Source: Valencia hispanica (taxonomy: Eukaryota > Chordata > Actinopteri > Cyprinodontiformes > Valenciidae). Taken from it: a stretch of 64,000 nucleotides of DNA. This document shows positions 44,928 to 54,915 of this stretch, one piece after another (position 1 is the stretch's first letter; every line of letters begins with the position of its first letter). The stretch covers positions 34,968,849 through 35,032,848 of the forward strand of contig OY747721.1 in the NCBI GenBank assembly GCA_963556495.2, given 5' to 3'. A model generated the notes under the pieces. The model was given only the letters and a program-made list of their open reading frames with translations. It searched no databases and had not been told where the DNA came from. The translations under genes were made by a program, and so were the position numbers.

Positions 44928-46573
44928 ATATGAAGGTAGATATGTGCCAAAACGCATGAAGTTGTAGCTTGCGATGTGAACACTTGTAGAATACCATTTG
45001 AGAACTTGAGCAACAAAAATCAGAAGTTCTATGTGAACCATCACAGCAGGAAAAAAAAAAAAAAAAAATCACACACAAACTGAATTTCAAATTGCACTAA
45101 AACCCCAAACATATAAGACCCTGTGTGAAACAAATGCTCTTGTGTCAGATTTTCCTCTGCAGAAAACTTTCACATTAACCTGTTCTGAATGTAAAGTCAC
45201 ATAAAAATATTCACATGTCTGCTTTCATTTTTATACAAGCATAATTACAGCTCTCCGCTTATCATTAATCATTTCCTACTATAAATATTTTTTTAAATGT
45301 GTACATTTTTGGTTACAACTTCAACGTATTGATTTCAACCACTCGAATCTGCTGCTTAGTGCGCACACATCAGCTACGACGAATCACGGCACGGCGAAAA
45401 CCGTGCACTGAATATTGGCACACTTTCTGTGAAATGTTTGTGCCAAAACTAACTTGTACTTGAAGTACAAGTTAGTTTTTGCACAAACATTTCGCAGAAA
45501 GTGTGCCAAGTGTGCCAAAACACTGTGCTTAGTACGCACACATCAGCTACGACGAATCACGGCGCGGCGAAAACAGTGCACTGAATTTTGGCACACTTTC
45601 TGTGAAATGTTTGTGCCAAAACTAACTTGTACTTGAAGTACAAGTTAGTTTTTGCACAAACATTTCGCAGAAAGTGTGCCAAGTGTGCCAAAACACTGTG
45701 CTTAGTACGCACACATCAGCTACGACGAATCACGGCGCGGCGAAAACAGTGCACTGAATTTTGGCACACTTTCTGTGAAATGTTTGTGCCAAAACTAACT
45801 TGTACTTGAAGGATAAGGGCGGGGGGGCGATGGGGGGCGGGGGAGAGTGATGACGTCGTCAATAGATCAACCAATCAGAGCGAGAGGTCTGGTTATGTGG
45901 ACCTGCCATATTTTTTCTCCCTTTCAATACATTCATGACGCACTAGCAAGCTGGGGTGAGTTACTTCGCCAGACATCATAAGACATGTTTGTTATGTGTT
46001 TTGAAGAGGAAAAAGACCCATGTCAACTTAATATTCCACTCCGTGAAAGGAGTACGGGAGATATTAAATAGTGTGTTTGTCTTATAAAAATAAAAACCCT
46101 CACGATTTTAACTCTAAAACACATTAAAGTATTAATTGATTAAATACTTGTTTCTTTCGTAAGTGACCATGGTATAAACGGGATAATGCTCTTTGAGGTG
46201 TCCATTAACAGAAATTAATGGACTTCACGGAGACTTTACATTCAGAACAGGTTAATGTTAATGTGAAAGTTTTCTGCAGGGGAAAATCTGACACTAGTGC
46301 ATTTGTTTCACACAGGGTCTTACATGTTTGGGGTTTTAGTGCAATTTGAAATTCAGTTTGTGTGTGTGATTTTTTTTCCCCCTGCTGTGATGGTTCACAT
46401 AGAACTTCAGATTTTTGTTGCTCAAGTTCTCAACTGCAATTCAACAAGTGTTCAGATAGATGTTAGACATATAACTTCAGATTTCTATTGCTCAAGTTCT
46501 CAAATGGTATTCTACAAGTGTTCACATCACAAGCTACAACTTCATGCATTTTGGCACATATCTACCTTCATAT
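44928..46573. mobile_element. Large fold-back (inverted-repeat) element
   Basis: Left arm 44928-45198 and right arm 46232-46573 are inverted copies. Outer ends read ATATGAAGGTAGATATGTGCC and its complement. The inner ends share GACTTTACATTCAGAACAGG. Both arms encode the same shadow peptide (SSSQMVFYKCSH). The right arm is about 70 bp longer because a piece around CACATAGAACTTCAG…AAGTGTTC is duplicated in it. The 1.03-kb loop holds the 173-bp repeats, then a GC-rich segment with GATGACGTCGTCA and CCAATCAGAG. No transposase is seen and no target duplication is obvious. I do not recognise the family. Confidence 0.85.
45354..45813 (+). repeat. 173-bp palindromic tandem repeat, about 2.6 copies
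   Basis: Full copies begin at 45468 and 45641 and are identical. A partial, more diverged copy (about four changes) precedes them from 45354. Each unit has 45-bp inverted arms (GTACAAGTTAG…GTGTGCCAA and its complement) with two mismatches. Unit junctions form the palindrome AACTTGTACTTGAAGTACAAGTT. The two identical 60-residue open frames here are a by-product. Confidence 0.95.
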
Positions 46574-46981
46574 ATCTACCTTTCCTGTCTGGCCCGATCT
46601 CAGCTGATGGCTACACAAAAGGATAAAAAAAGTGACATTTGCATAATATGTCCTCTTTATATTTTGATGTAGTCCTTCCTTTCTTCACTGTAGCTCCATG
46701 AGAAACCTTAACCTTCCAAATATCAGCGTTCAATAATAACTTGTCCACTCTGTTTTGTTTTGGTGTCACTTCTAAAGATTTCACTACAGAATGTTACATT
46801 GCACACTTAGTTCCGAACACAAACATTTAGTATGTGTTTAGGTGTAAAACAACATGGTACTCATTGGGTACACATGCCAAACCAACAGGGTTCTATCAGA
46901 TATTTTTGGTATAAATACCTATTCTGTTGCATCCTATATATAGTCTGTACAGAATGGCTCTGAGAATGATTTGACACTTAC
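46574..46981. other. pemt intron, no feature seen
   Basis: Short interval before the pemt exon. Confidence 0.5.
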
Positions 46982-47127
46982 CTAAAAAAGTTCCAGTGAA
47001 GCCCAGAGAGAGGAAACTACTGACCACCAGTACAGTTCCCAGGACTATAAGAGAGATCCCAAAGTAGAAAACATCTGTCCGCTCCATCAGCTCCGATCTG
47101 GGCTGGGTCTTCATCACCACTGTCATA
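46982..47127 (-). CDS. pemt: pemt exon: transmembrane/SAM-binding region
   Basis: A 146-nt minus-strand exon, acceptor TCTACAG before 47127 and donor GTAAGT at 46981. The first T completes a codon from an upstream exon. It then reads MTVVMKTQPRSELMERTDVF, YFGISLIVLGTVLVVSSF and LSLGFTGTFLG, ending in G, which continues as Gly-DYFG in the next exon. It matches the third membrane helix of PEMT. In human PEMT (from memory) a GxG in this helix takes part in SAM binding; the aligned residues here are V-L-G. No upstream exon was found between here and 64000, so the 5' part of the gene lies outside. Confidence 0.93.
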
Positions 47128-47300
47128 CTGTAGAACAACACAGATAAGGAATAGCTTTTTTCCTGTTGTAGACTAAAACAGGGTGCAACCTTTTTCAGTC
47201 TCCTTTTAATGTTATTCATTGTGTATGTGTGAAAACTACTTCCAAGCTCAAAGTCTTTGATTATGATTTCTCCTATTTCCAGCCTACTTTCATCACACCT

Positions 47301-47955
47301 AAGCCTAGACTACTTCATAGTTCTCCGTCAGCGGAGGTATGGAGACAAGCAGCGCCTTTATCTGTCGATGCAAGGGCTATCCGACAGGCACGCAAGGATG
47401 GACGGAGTAGAGCCCAATTTTTTAAATACCCGTCAAATGCAATGGAGAGCGCACGTCTGATTGGTCAGCCCAACATCAGCCCAAGATCATGTCACCCGAA
47501 CGCTGCTCTACAGTCAATGTAATTACTAGTCAATGCAGCTTTTAAGCTTTATATTGCAAGGCCGGTTGATCTAATAGGGTCTTTTGGTGATTTTGAACCC
47601 CAGGAGGTGTAGAGAACAACAAAACAGACCGCTGTGTTTGTTTACATGCATTTTTAGAGTATTCAATGAGCTGCACTTCTAGTGAAAAGCTTTCCAGCTC
47701 AATCAAAACTCACTCTCTGTTGGCCGTTGCTTGTTGAGTGGATGTGCGTTTACAAGCTGAAGTAAATAAACATCCAGAAACATCACTACAATGGTAGGCA
47801 GACCCGCCAGAAAAGGTCTACGCCCCCTGCTGTCCTGGTGAGAAATTGCTTCGCAACACTGACACACCAATGGAGAAGTATAAAAGGAAAACATCTCCGT
47901 CAATACGTGTGCGTGTGGGTGCAAACTTGCTGACGGAGAAGAATAAACTAGGCTT
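47301..47955. mobile_element. Possible MITE with TTCTCCGTCAGC subterminal repeats
   Basis: AAGCCTAG…TTCTCCGTCAGC at the left and the inverted form at the right (47925-47955). The repeat is imperfect and no target duplication was found. Confidence 0.35.
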
Positions 47956-50444
47956 TAGTCTATAGAAGAATGAATAACAGTCATTTTGAAAGTAGAACTG
48001 AAACAATTCCTCGAGTAACTCCAGTGATTCAACTCCTAAAAATATTAATTTGCCTCGAGTATATTTGCGTTGCGCCACAGCGATGGTGACAGGACCGAAG
48101 ACAGACATTCAGCCATAAGTACGACTAATCCCACAACGCACTTCAGTTTCAACAGGAAAAGGAGGACTTCATGGGATATCATTACCCCTATATAAGCACA
48201 AAGCTCTACCCCGCTCTTCCTCTAACCCGCCAGTCGGAGCCAGCTAGCATCGGAAGAGGTGCGTGCTTTAAACTTCCATCCTTCGTTGGTGAGAATCGTT
48301 CAAGAAAGGTTGCGTATGGGCAGAAAACAATTAGCTTGGGATAAACAATTTAAGGATTGTTTTGATTATTTACTTTACTGTGTTTTTGTTGCATTTGTAA
48401 GATATCATTCTTTAACTGTTAAGGCATAAACTGTTTTTCAAAGGTTATTGACAGATCGAAACAGTCATCTTAATCCTGCAATATGAGTTACTCTGTTCAA
48501 CTGGAGTTTTCCTTTGTTCCCTGGTGTGCTACATACACTAGCTTGGTCCACTTGTTCTGATTTCTCTTTAGTGTGGCCTGCTTTTGCAGACAGTTAGCGT
48601 TCATAAACAATAAGAATTCCTATTTACAGTATCATAACATACAGATCGGCTATAAAATAGATGGTATAAACACAGAAAACTAATCGTATAAGTCGTTTTT
48701 GAAACCATAATGTTTTGTCTTTATTTCTGCTTTGCAGTGTGAATTGGTTGTATGAACACAAACCAAAAGCTGCTAATTAGTCTGAAACTAATCACAATTA
48801 GTTTAAAACTAACTTAGCTTCACTTAGTTTCCAAAAGTTTTCAAAACAAGCCTTGGTCTTTAGGCATACATATTCATACTAAACTGTGAGATCACCATCA
48901 ATTTATTGGTTGTTGTTTCTACTTTTTTGAATATTTGTCCATTTTACTGTTTCACCATATTTACAATGTTTTACTATTGTTTGATTACCTCCACCTTATC
49001 AGGCAGGTAATCATAAACATTAACTGAGACTGAACTATTTGGCAATTGTTATTTTCCTGGATCCCAGGATGGTGCCCCAAACTTGGTAATTTTGGCATAA
49101 AATTATTAATCTTCTTAATAATTGCCCTAAGCAATTATTCATAGCCAAAACATACCTATTGTGTCACAACCCAATAACTCCGCTAATGCTATGAACTTAT
49201 CTAAAAAACTAAAGGATGTGTGACAGAAATGAAGACATTGAGGAGTGTAAAGAAGAAAAAGAGTGACAGAAACAACAAAAACTGTTAAAAGTGAGGGAAC
49301 AACTCCTAGCTAAACCGAGAGAAAAACATAGTAAGTCTACATCATCTCAAAAAGGGCAAGAAAGCGAAATGGAGTCATGAATGCATTAAACTGCAGAGCC
49401 TTTTGACCATTCTGCAGCTTTGTTGACATGACAACTTCATGGGAGGGGGATAGCTGATGCCAAGATTCCTCCCCAATGGTTTTTGTGAAAAACAACTTAT
49501 AGGTCACTATTGGGACATAATCAAAATTTGGAACCAGGTGCTAAGTTTGTTGACTTTGACAGTGACTTGATCAGTTCAGCAGTTGGCAAAATTGTGAAAA
49601 TTAAGGAGAAGATGACTAATGTGACCATCTGCCAATGCTTTGAATAGACAGCAAGCTTGTTAAGTCAAAGTGAGATTATTAATAATAGCTTACACTTTGA
49701 GATTCTTCCGAGAAGTGGTTTTGTGAGTTTTCTCAGGTTTTCTATTTCGTAACGTAGAATAATGGGAGATTAAAAAGAATAACACAAAGGAATCCAAAAT
49801 AATAGGCAGACATGCATCTTAATATTTTACTTTAATTTTAATTTCACTGTTCATAAAAAAGCTTTCTTTCACGTAGAATATAGAACAGATTTAATATAGC
49901 ATTATTCACATTATCTTGGTAGTAGTTTGCAGTTTGTATGTACGTTTTCAGAATCAATAGAACAACAGGGTCTCTTACAAAAATGTCAATCAAGCAACCA
50001 GGATGTTAATTTTATCCAACCTTTTCTCAGGGCTTGAATGCTGAGGTCATATGACTTCATCGTAAACTAATACATCCAGCACAAACTGGAACAAAAATAA
50101 ATAACTTATTCATAAGACATTTTAGATTAATTTGGAGTTTTACTGTTCTGTTATTTTTAGTAATGCTAAAACATTCCAATTTCCCACGTTCCCTGTCTGT
50201 CATAAATACTACTTTTACAGCATTGCCAAGTGCCGCTCATAGTATGTTTGTTATCTGTTCATTTTGAAGTGCTCATAGGACTAGATATACTGTAATGGTC
50301 AGACGTTTACATACACCCATTTTCAGCAGCTTGTAATGATGCAACTAAACTTTAATGGCTTTTCAGAACAAAGATTGGGTTAACAAGCCTGAATTTGTTG
50401 CAGATTTTCATGTATGCCACACAGATTTCTGAACTATGCACGAT
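47956..50444. other. pemt intron or upstream sequence, no gene seen
   Basis: Apart from the TATA-like promoter candidate at 48189, nothing is recognised. Confidence 0.4.
48189..48258 (+). promoter_or_regulatory. Candidate core promoter with TATA box
   Basis: TATATAAG at 48189-48196 is followed about 30 nt later by a CTCTTCCTCTAACC start-like region and, at 48259, by a GAG|GTGCGT donor-like site. This would fit a short non-coding first exon on the plus strand, antisense to pemt. There is no direct support. Confidence 0.2.
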
Positions 50445-50592
50445 GGCTCAAACACATACACACACATATGCATATTATATATATGTATATGTATATATAG
50501 ATACACACATATGCATATTATATATATGTATATGTATATATACATACACATATATGCATATACATACACATATATGCATATACATACACACA
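50445..50592. repeat. Compound (CA)/(TA)/(TATG) microsatellite
   Basis: Two imperfect copies of an ACACATATGCATATTATATAT-like block and three of CATACACATATATGCATA. The adjacent Tc1-like element is inserted at a TA in it. Confidence 0.9.
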
Positions 50593-50594
50593 TA

Positions 50595-51956
50595 CACTAC
50601 CGTTCAAAAGTTTGGGGTAACCCAAACAATTTTGTGTTTTCCATGAAAAGTCACACTTATTCACCACCATACGTTGTGAAATGAATAGAAAATAGAGTCA
50701 AGACATTGACAAGGTTAGAAATAATGATTTGTATTTGAAATAAGATTTTTTTTACATCAAACTTTGCTTTCGTCAAAGAATCCTCCATTTGCAGCAATTA
50801 CAGCATTGCAGACCTTTGGCATTCTAGCTGTTAATTTGTTGAGGTAATCTGGAGAAATTGCACCCCACGCTTCTAGAAGCAGCTCCGACAATTTGGATTG
50901 GTTGGATGGGCACTTCTTGCGTACCATACGGTCAAGCTGCTCCCACAACAGCTCAATGGGGTTCAAATCTGGTGACTGCGCTGGCCACTCCATTACCGAT
51001 AGAATACCAGCTGCCTGCTTCTTCTCTAAATAGTTCTTGCACAATTTGGAGGTGTGTTTTGGGTCATTGTCCTGTTGTAGGATGAAATTGGCTCCAATCA
51101 AGCGCTGTCCACTGGGTATGGCATGGCGTTGCAAAATGGAGTGATAGCCTTGCTTATTCAGAATCCCTTTTACCCTGTACAAATCTCCCACCTTACCAGC
51201 ACCAAAGCAACCCCAGACCATCACATTACCTCCACCATGCTTAACAGATGGCGTCAGGCATTCTTCCAGCATCTTTTCAGTTGTTCTGCGTCTCACAAAC
51301 GTTCTTCTTTGTGATCCAAACACCTCAAACTTGGATTCATCCGTCCACAACACTTTTTTCCAGTCTTCCTCTGTCCAATGTCTGTGTTCTTTTGCCCATC
51401 TTAATCTTTTTCTTTTATTGGCCAGTCTCAGATATGGCTTTTTCTTTGCCACTCTGCCCTGAAGCCTCGCATGGAATAGCCTTCATTTCTAAGAACAAGA
51501 ATAGACTGTCGAGTTTCAGATGAAAGTTCTCTTTTTCTGGCCATTTTGAGCGTTTAATTGACCCCACAAATGTGATGCTCCAGAAACTCAATCTGCACAA
51601 AGCAAGGTCAGTTTTGTAGCTTCTGTACCGAGCTAAACTGTTTTCAGATGTGTGAACATGATTGCACAAGGGTTTTCTAATCATCAATTAGCCTTCTGAG
51701 CCAATGAGCAAACACATTGTACCATTAGAACACTGGAGTGATAGTTGCTGGAAATGGGCCTCTATACACCTATGTAGATATTGCACCAAAAACCAGACAT
51801 TTGCAGCTAGAATAGTCATTTACCACATTAGCAATGTATAGAGTGTATTTCTTTAAAGTTAAGACTAGTTTAAAGTTATCTTCATTGAAAAGTACAGTGC
51901 TTTTCCTTCAAAAATAAGGACATTTCAATGTGACCCCAAACTTTTGAACGGTAGTG
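50595..51956 (-). mobile_element. Tc1-like transposon with intact ends, internally deleted
   Basis: 1362 bp. Ends CACTACCGTTCAAAAG and its complement are perfect over at least 24 bp, with TA on both outer sides (50593-50594, 51957-51958), the standard Tc1/mariner duplication. The transposase reads on the minus strand and lacks its central DNA-binding part. Because both ends are whole, the copy could in principle still be moved by a related transposase (inference). Confidence 0.95.
50757..51544 (-). pseudogene. Tc1-like transposase lacking its DNA-binding domain
   Basis: The start is at 51544 (MARKRELSSETRQSILVLRN). After about 26 codons the sequence jumps to RLQGRVAKKKPYLRL in another frame, so roughly 90 codons covering most of the paired HTH domain and the nuclear-localisation linker are gone. 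From 51452 the frame is open for 231 codons with all three catalytic residues: LWTDESKFE, QQDNDPKHTS and SPDLNPIELLW, ending at a stop at 50757. Full-length relatives have about 340 residues. The loss of binding domain plus frame change makes it non-functional. Confidence 0.92.
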
Positions 51957-51958
51957 TA

Positions 51959-53119
51959 CACCCATACATACATACATAGGCACTTGTTGTGGAGTTTGTT
52001 GTTGAGTTGCGGCTCCCTTATGGGCCACCGAAATATCTTACTAACAGAAAGGGTCGAGTGCATCTTTGAAAGTCCCAAATTATTAGGAAATAATTGAGCC
52101 GATGATGAGCTCTTGCACTTTCTATCTAATAGAGCCCTCTATTTGCTAAACTATGTGCGGCAAGTTATTATAATTTTTTGACAATGGAAGTGGACTCTAC
52201 AAAGTGAGACAGAGTAAAATAAATCCAGTGCAAGCCATTTTCATTTTCAAGGGCTGCCCTTAGAAAGTTACTGAAGTTAAATTTGTTTGCATGCAAAAAA
52301 AGAGCTTCCTTCTCTCAAAACATCTTAAGGACTCTCAGAAAAGGAGCAACCCTTTGCGGTGTTTCCACCTTTGGAGGTCCAGTTAATTAATACCCACGTT
52401 ATTCGTCATGAGATTGAACACTGGAAAAATCATTGCACTGCAGATCAAACGTACGCCGCTACTTCTCAATTCAATAAGTGCAATCTGTCTCTTTGATGAA
52501 AAAAAGAAGAAACCAGCTGCACACCTGCAGCAGGTGCATACCGATATCCAGCGCTACTTTCCACGACTCCCATGGTCTCCTCTAACGCATGCTCTGTTTG
52601 TGAAAGTGTGTTCACTGAATTCAGAAAGAAAGCAAAGTGCTTGTTTGCCAGGGTGCATTTGGAAGCCATCTGACGTCACACGCTGATTGCTCTCTCTGGA
52701 TGATGTGAGGGCCGTGGGTTGTCTAAGTGCAGTCATTGAGTAAAAGCATTTTCATTTTCTATCCAGTGCTCTCCTAGTGCTCGGATCGAAAGCGTATGAA
52801 CGGGGTCCGTGTCTGCTTTAAAAGATGCTCCGTTTGGTTTTGGCTGTCCTTTCTTGTAAAAACGTTACCTACTAAACTCTGAAACATTTGCTGCAGGAAT
52901 TCAGTTTGATTTGAAGCTCAGAGATTCACAACATTGTAGAGATGAAGACATTTTAAAGTAATTGACCAGATATGCATTTCCTATTCAACAGCCAAAAAAG
53001 TTATTGCATAAAATAGGTGCTGGAAAAAATAATACATTTATAATGCTTTACCTAAATGTTGTTGTGAGAGTGTGTACTAGAGTGTATAGGACATCATTGG
53101 GGTTAGGGACCAATGCATG
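51959..53119. other. No feature seen
   Basis: Ordinary sequence without recognised genes or element ends. Confidence 0.45.
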
Positions 53120-53520
53120 AGACCCCTTCTAAAAACTGCCTATTTTTATAGGATAAACACCAAATATACCTTAATATGCATTAATACGTACAGTGGAAAC
53201 CATCTTAGTACTACCGCAGTAGCTTAAATCTGCAGTTTTCCTTATCTTTTGAGGGTACAGCCAATCAGCGGCAAGGAAAATGAATGGCGCTCCTAGGTTG
53301 GGTGCTTTGCAAATGCCAGCCAATAGCGTGTCAAGTAGCATTGTGCCTAGATATTTCAGCTTCCCAGGCTGCAATTTCTTATTTATATTAATATTTTAGA
53401 TATGCTCTAAAATCCGTGAATAGGCGAATTTTTGGCTAATAAGTTTGAAAGATCTGCAAATAGGTGAAATTGTGAATAATGAACCATAAGTAAGTAGGGT
53501 CAACTGTACTGTACATATTA
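53120..53520 (+). repeat. Dispersed repeat, copy 2
   Basis: Homologous to 22590-22915 in the same orientation. It continues into …GTAGGGTCAACTGTACTGTA, an end style of pogo/Tc1-like elements. Confidence 0.7.
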
Positions 53521-53734
53521 AGACAGAAGAGGACTCTGATGATCCATAAGCCTTGATTTTAATCTGAAGCTCAGGCTGAAACAAACAAAGACACTAATTG
53601 TCTCAAAACCCTAAACCGGCATGGCTTATATTCAGTTGGTGTTTTTAGGGATCCAAGTTTGCAGAGTGGGAAGAACAGGCCATGTAAGGCGCTGTCTGTT
53701 TGACTTCCCCAGCCTGCCTTTATTTTCTTTTTTC

Positions 53735-53956
53735 TTTTGCAAGGAGTCTGCATGTTCTCCCTGTGCATGCGTGGATTCCCTCTGGGGACTCTGGCTTCCT
53801 CCCACAGTCCAAAAACATGACTGTTAGGTTAACTGGTCTTTCTAAATCGCCCTTAGGTATGAGTGTATGCGTGCATTGTTGTTTGTCATGTGTGTTTCTG
53901 TGTTGACCTGTCCAGGGTGTACTCCACCTCTCGCCCCATGATTGCTGCAGAGAGGC
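53735..53956 (+). mobile_element. tRNA-like SINE, copy E (truncated)
   Basis: Plus-strand body from GGAGTCTGCATGTTCTCCC through CCACAGTCCAAAAACATG and CCAGGGTGTACTCC. It lacks the tRNA-like head and the tail. Confidence 0.75.
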
Positions 53957-54296
53957 TAGTACAAAAGTTAATTGTGTATACTATATCTCGCCATATTTTA
54001 TCATTAACAAGAATTTAGATCCGATTTTGTCATTGTGCATAAAGTTTTATCCAATCTTGGTGATAGGGGGAGCTAAAAAGTCCAATCGTTTATAATCAGA
54101 ATTAATGCCTCGACAGCCTTACACTAATTTTGTTACAGTTGTTCAAAACATCGCATGATATGCAAAACTTATTTTCCTTAAATCCGCTTAAGGCTAAAAG
54201 CAAACTGAAGCAAATTGTTGCATGCTAAGATGGGATGACCAGCTGACCAAATGATGTAGGCAGATTTTTAAAAAAGTCTTTACAATTTATGTAGCA

Positions 54297-54915
54297 GTGC
54301 CATCAACTCAGAACTGGCAGAAACCAATGGGGCCCAGGTATAGCAATCTACTGCCCGGAGAAGTCTGGCCAGAGGTGGTCTTCATGGAAGAGTTGCAGCC
54401 AAAAAGCCAAACCTCTGATGTGGAAACAAGACCAAGCGATTCAACTATGCACAAAAACATAGGAACTGGGGTGCAGAACACTGGCAGCAGTTGCTCTGGA
54501 CTGAAGCGTAGAAATTTGAATTTGAAATATTTGGCTGTAGCAGAAGCCAGTTTGTTCATCAAAGAGCTGGAGAGTGGTACAATAATGAGTGTCTGCAGGC
54601 AACAGTGGAGCATGGTGGAGGTTTCTTGAACGTTTGGGGCTGAATTTTTGTTAATGGAGTTGGAGATTTGGTCAGGATTAATGATGTTCTCAGTGTTAAC
54701 AAATACAGGCAGATACTTATCCATCATGCAATACCATCAAGGAGGCGTATGACGGGTCCCAAATTTATTCTGCAGCAGGACAACAACCCCAAACAAAAGC
54801 CAAAGTCTTTAAGAACTATCTTCAGCGTAGAGGAGAACAAGAAGTCCTTAAAGTGATGGTTTGGCCCCCACAGAGCCCTGATCTCAACATCTTGGAGTGC
54901 ATCTGGCGGGGGCGT
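54297..54915 (+). mobile_element. Decayed Tc1-like transposase sequence
   Basis: Plus-strand remnants: an isolated WPEVVFMEELQ near 54365, then NKYRQILIHHAIPSRRR, FILQQDNNPKQKPKSL (second catalytic region, with DN in place of the usual D of DPKH) and WPPQSPDLNILECIW (third acidic residue). Several frames and stops; terminal repeats were not found. It belongs to a different Tc1-like subfamily from the two elements with ends. Confidence 0.75.

Noticed and set aside
45454..45809. Two identical 60-residue open frames suggesting a duplicated small gene
   Set aside because: They lie in the palindromic 173-bp tandem repeat, and the identity comes from the DNA repeat. No coding signal or start context was seen.
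45354..45813. Repeat array resembling CRISPR
   Set aside because: Units are 173 bp, directly adjacent with no spacers, in an animal genome. It is an ordinary tandem repeat.
47818..48108. 96-residue minus-strand frame as a missing pemt 5' exon
   Set aside because: It lacks the PEMT N-terminal motifs (for example the VVARWEH-type helix) and has no suitable donor in phase.
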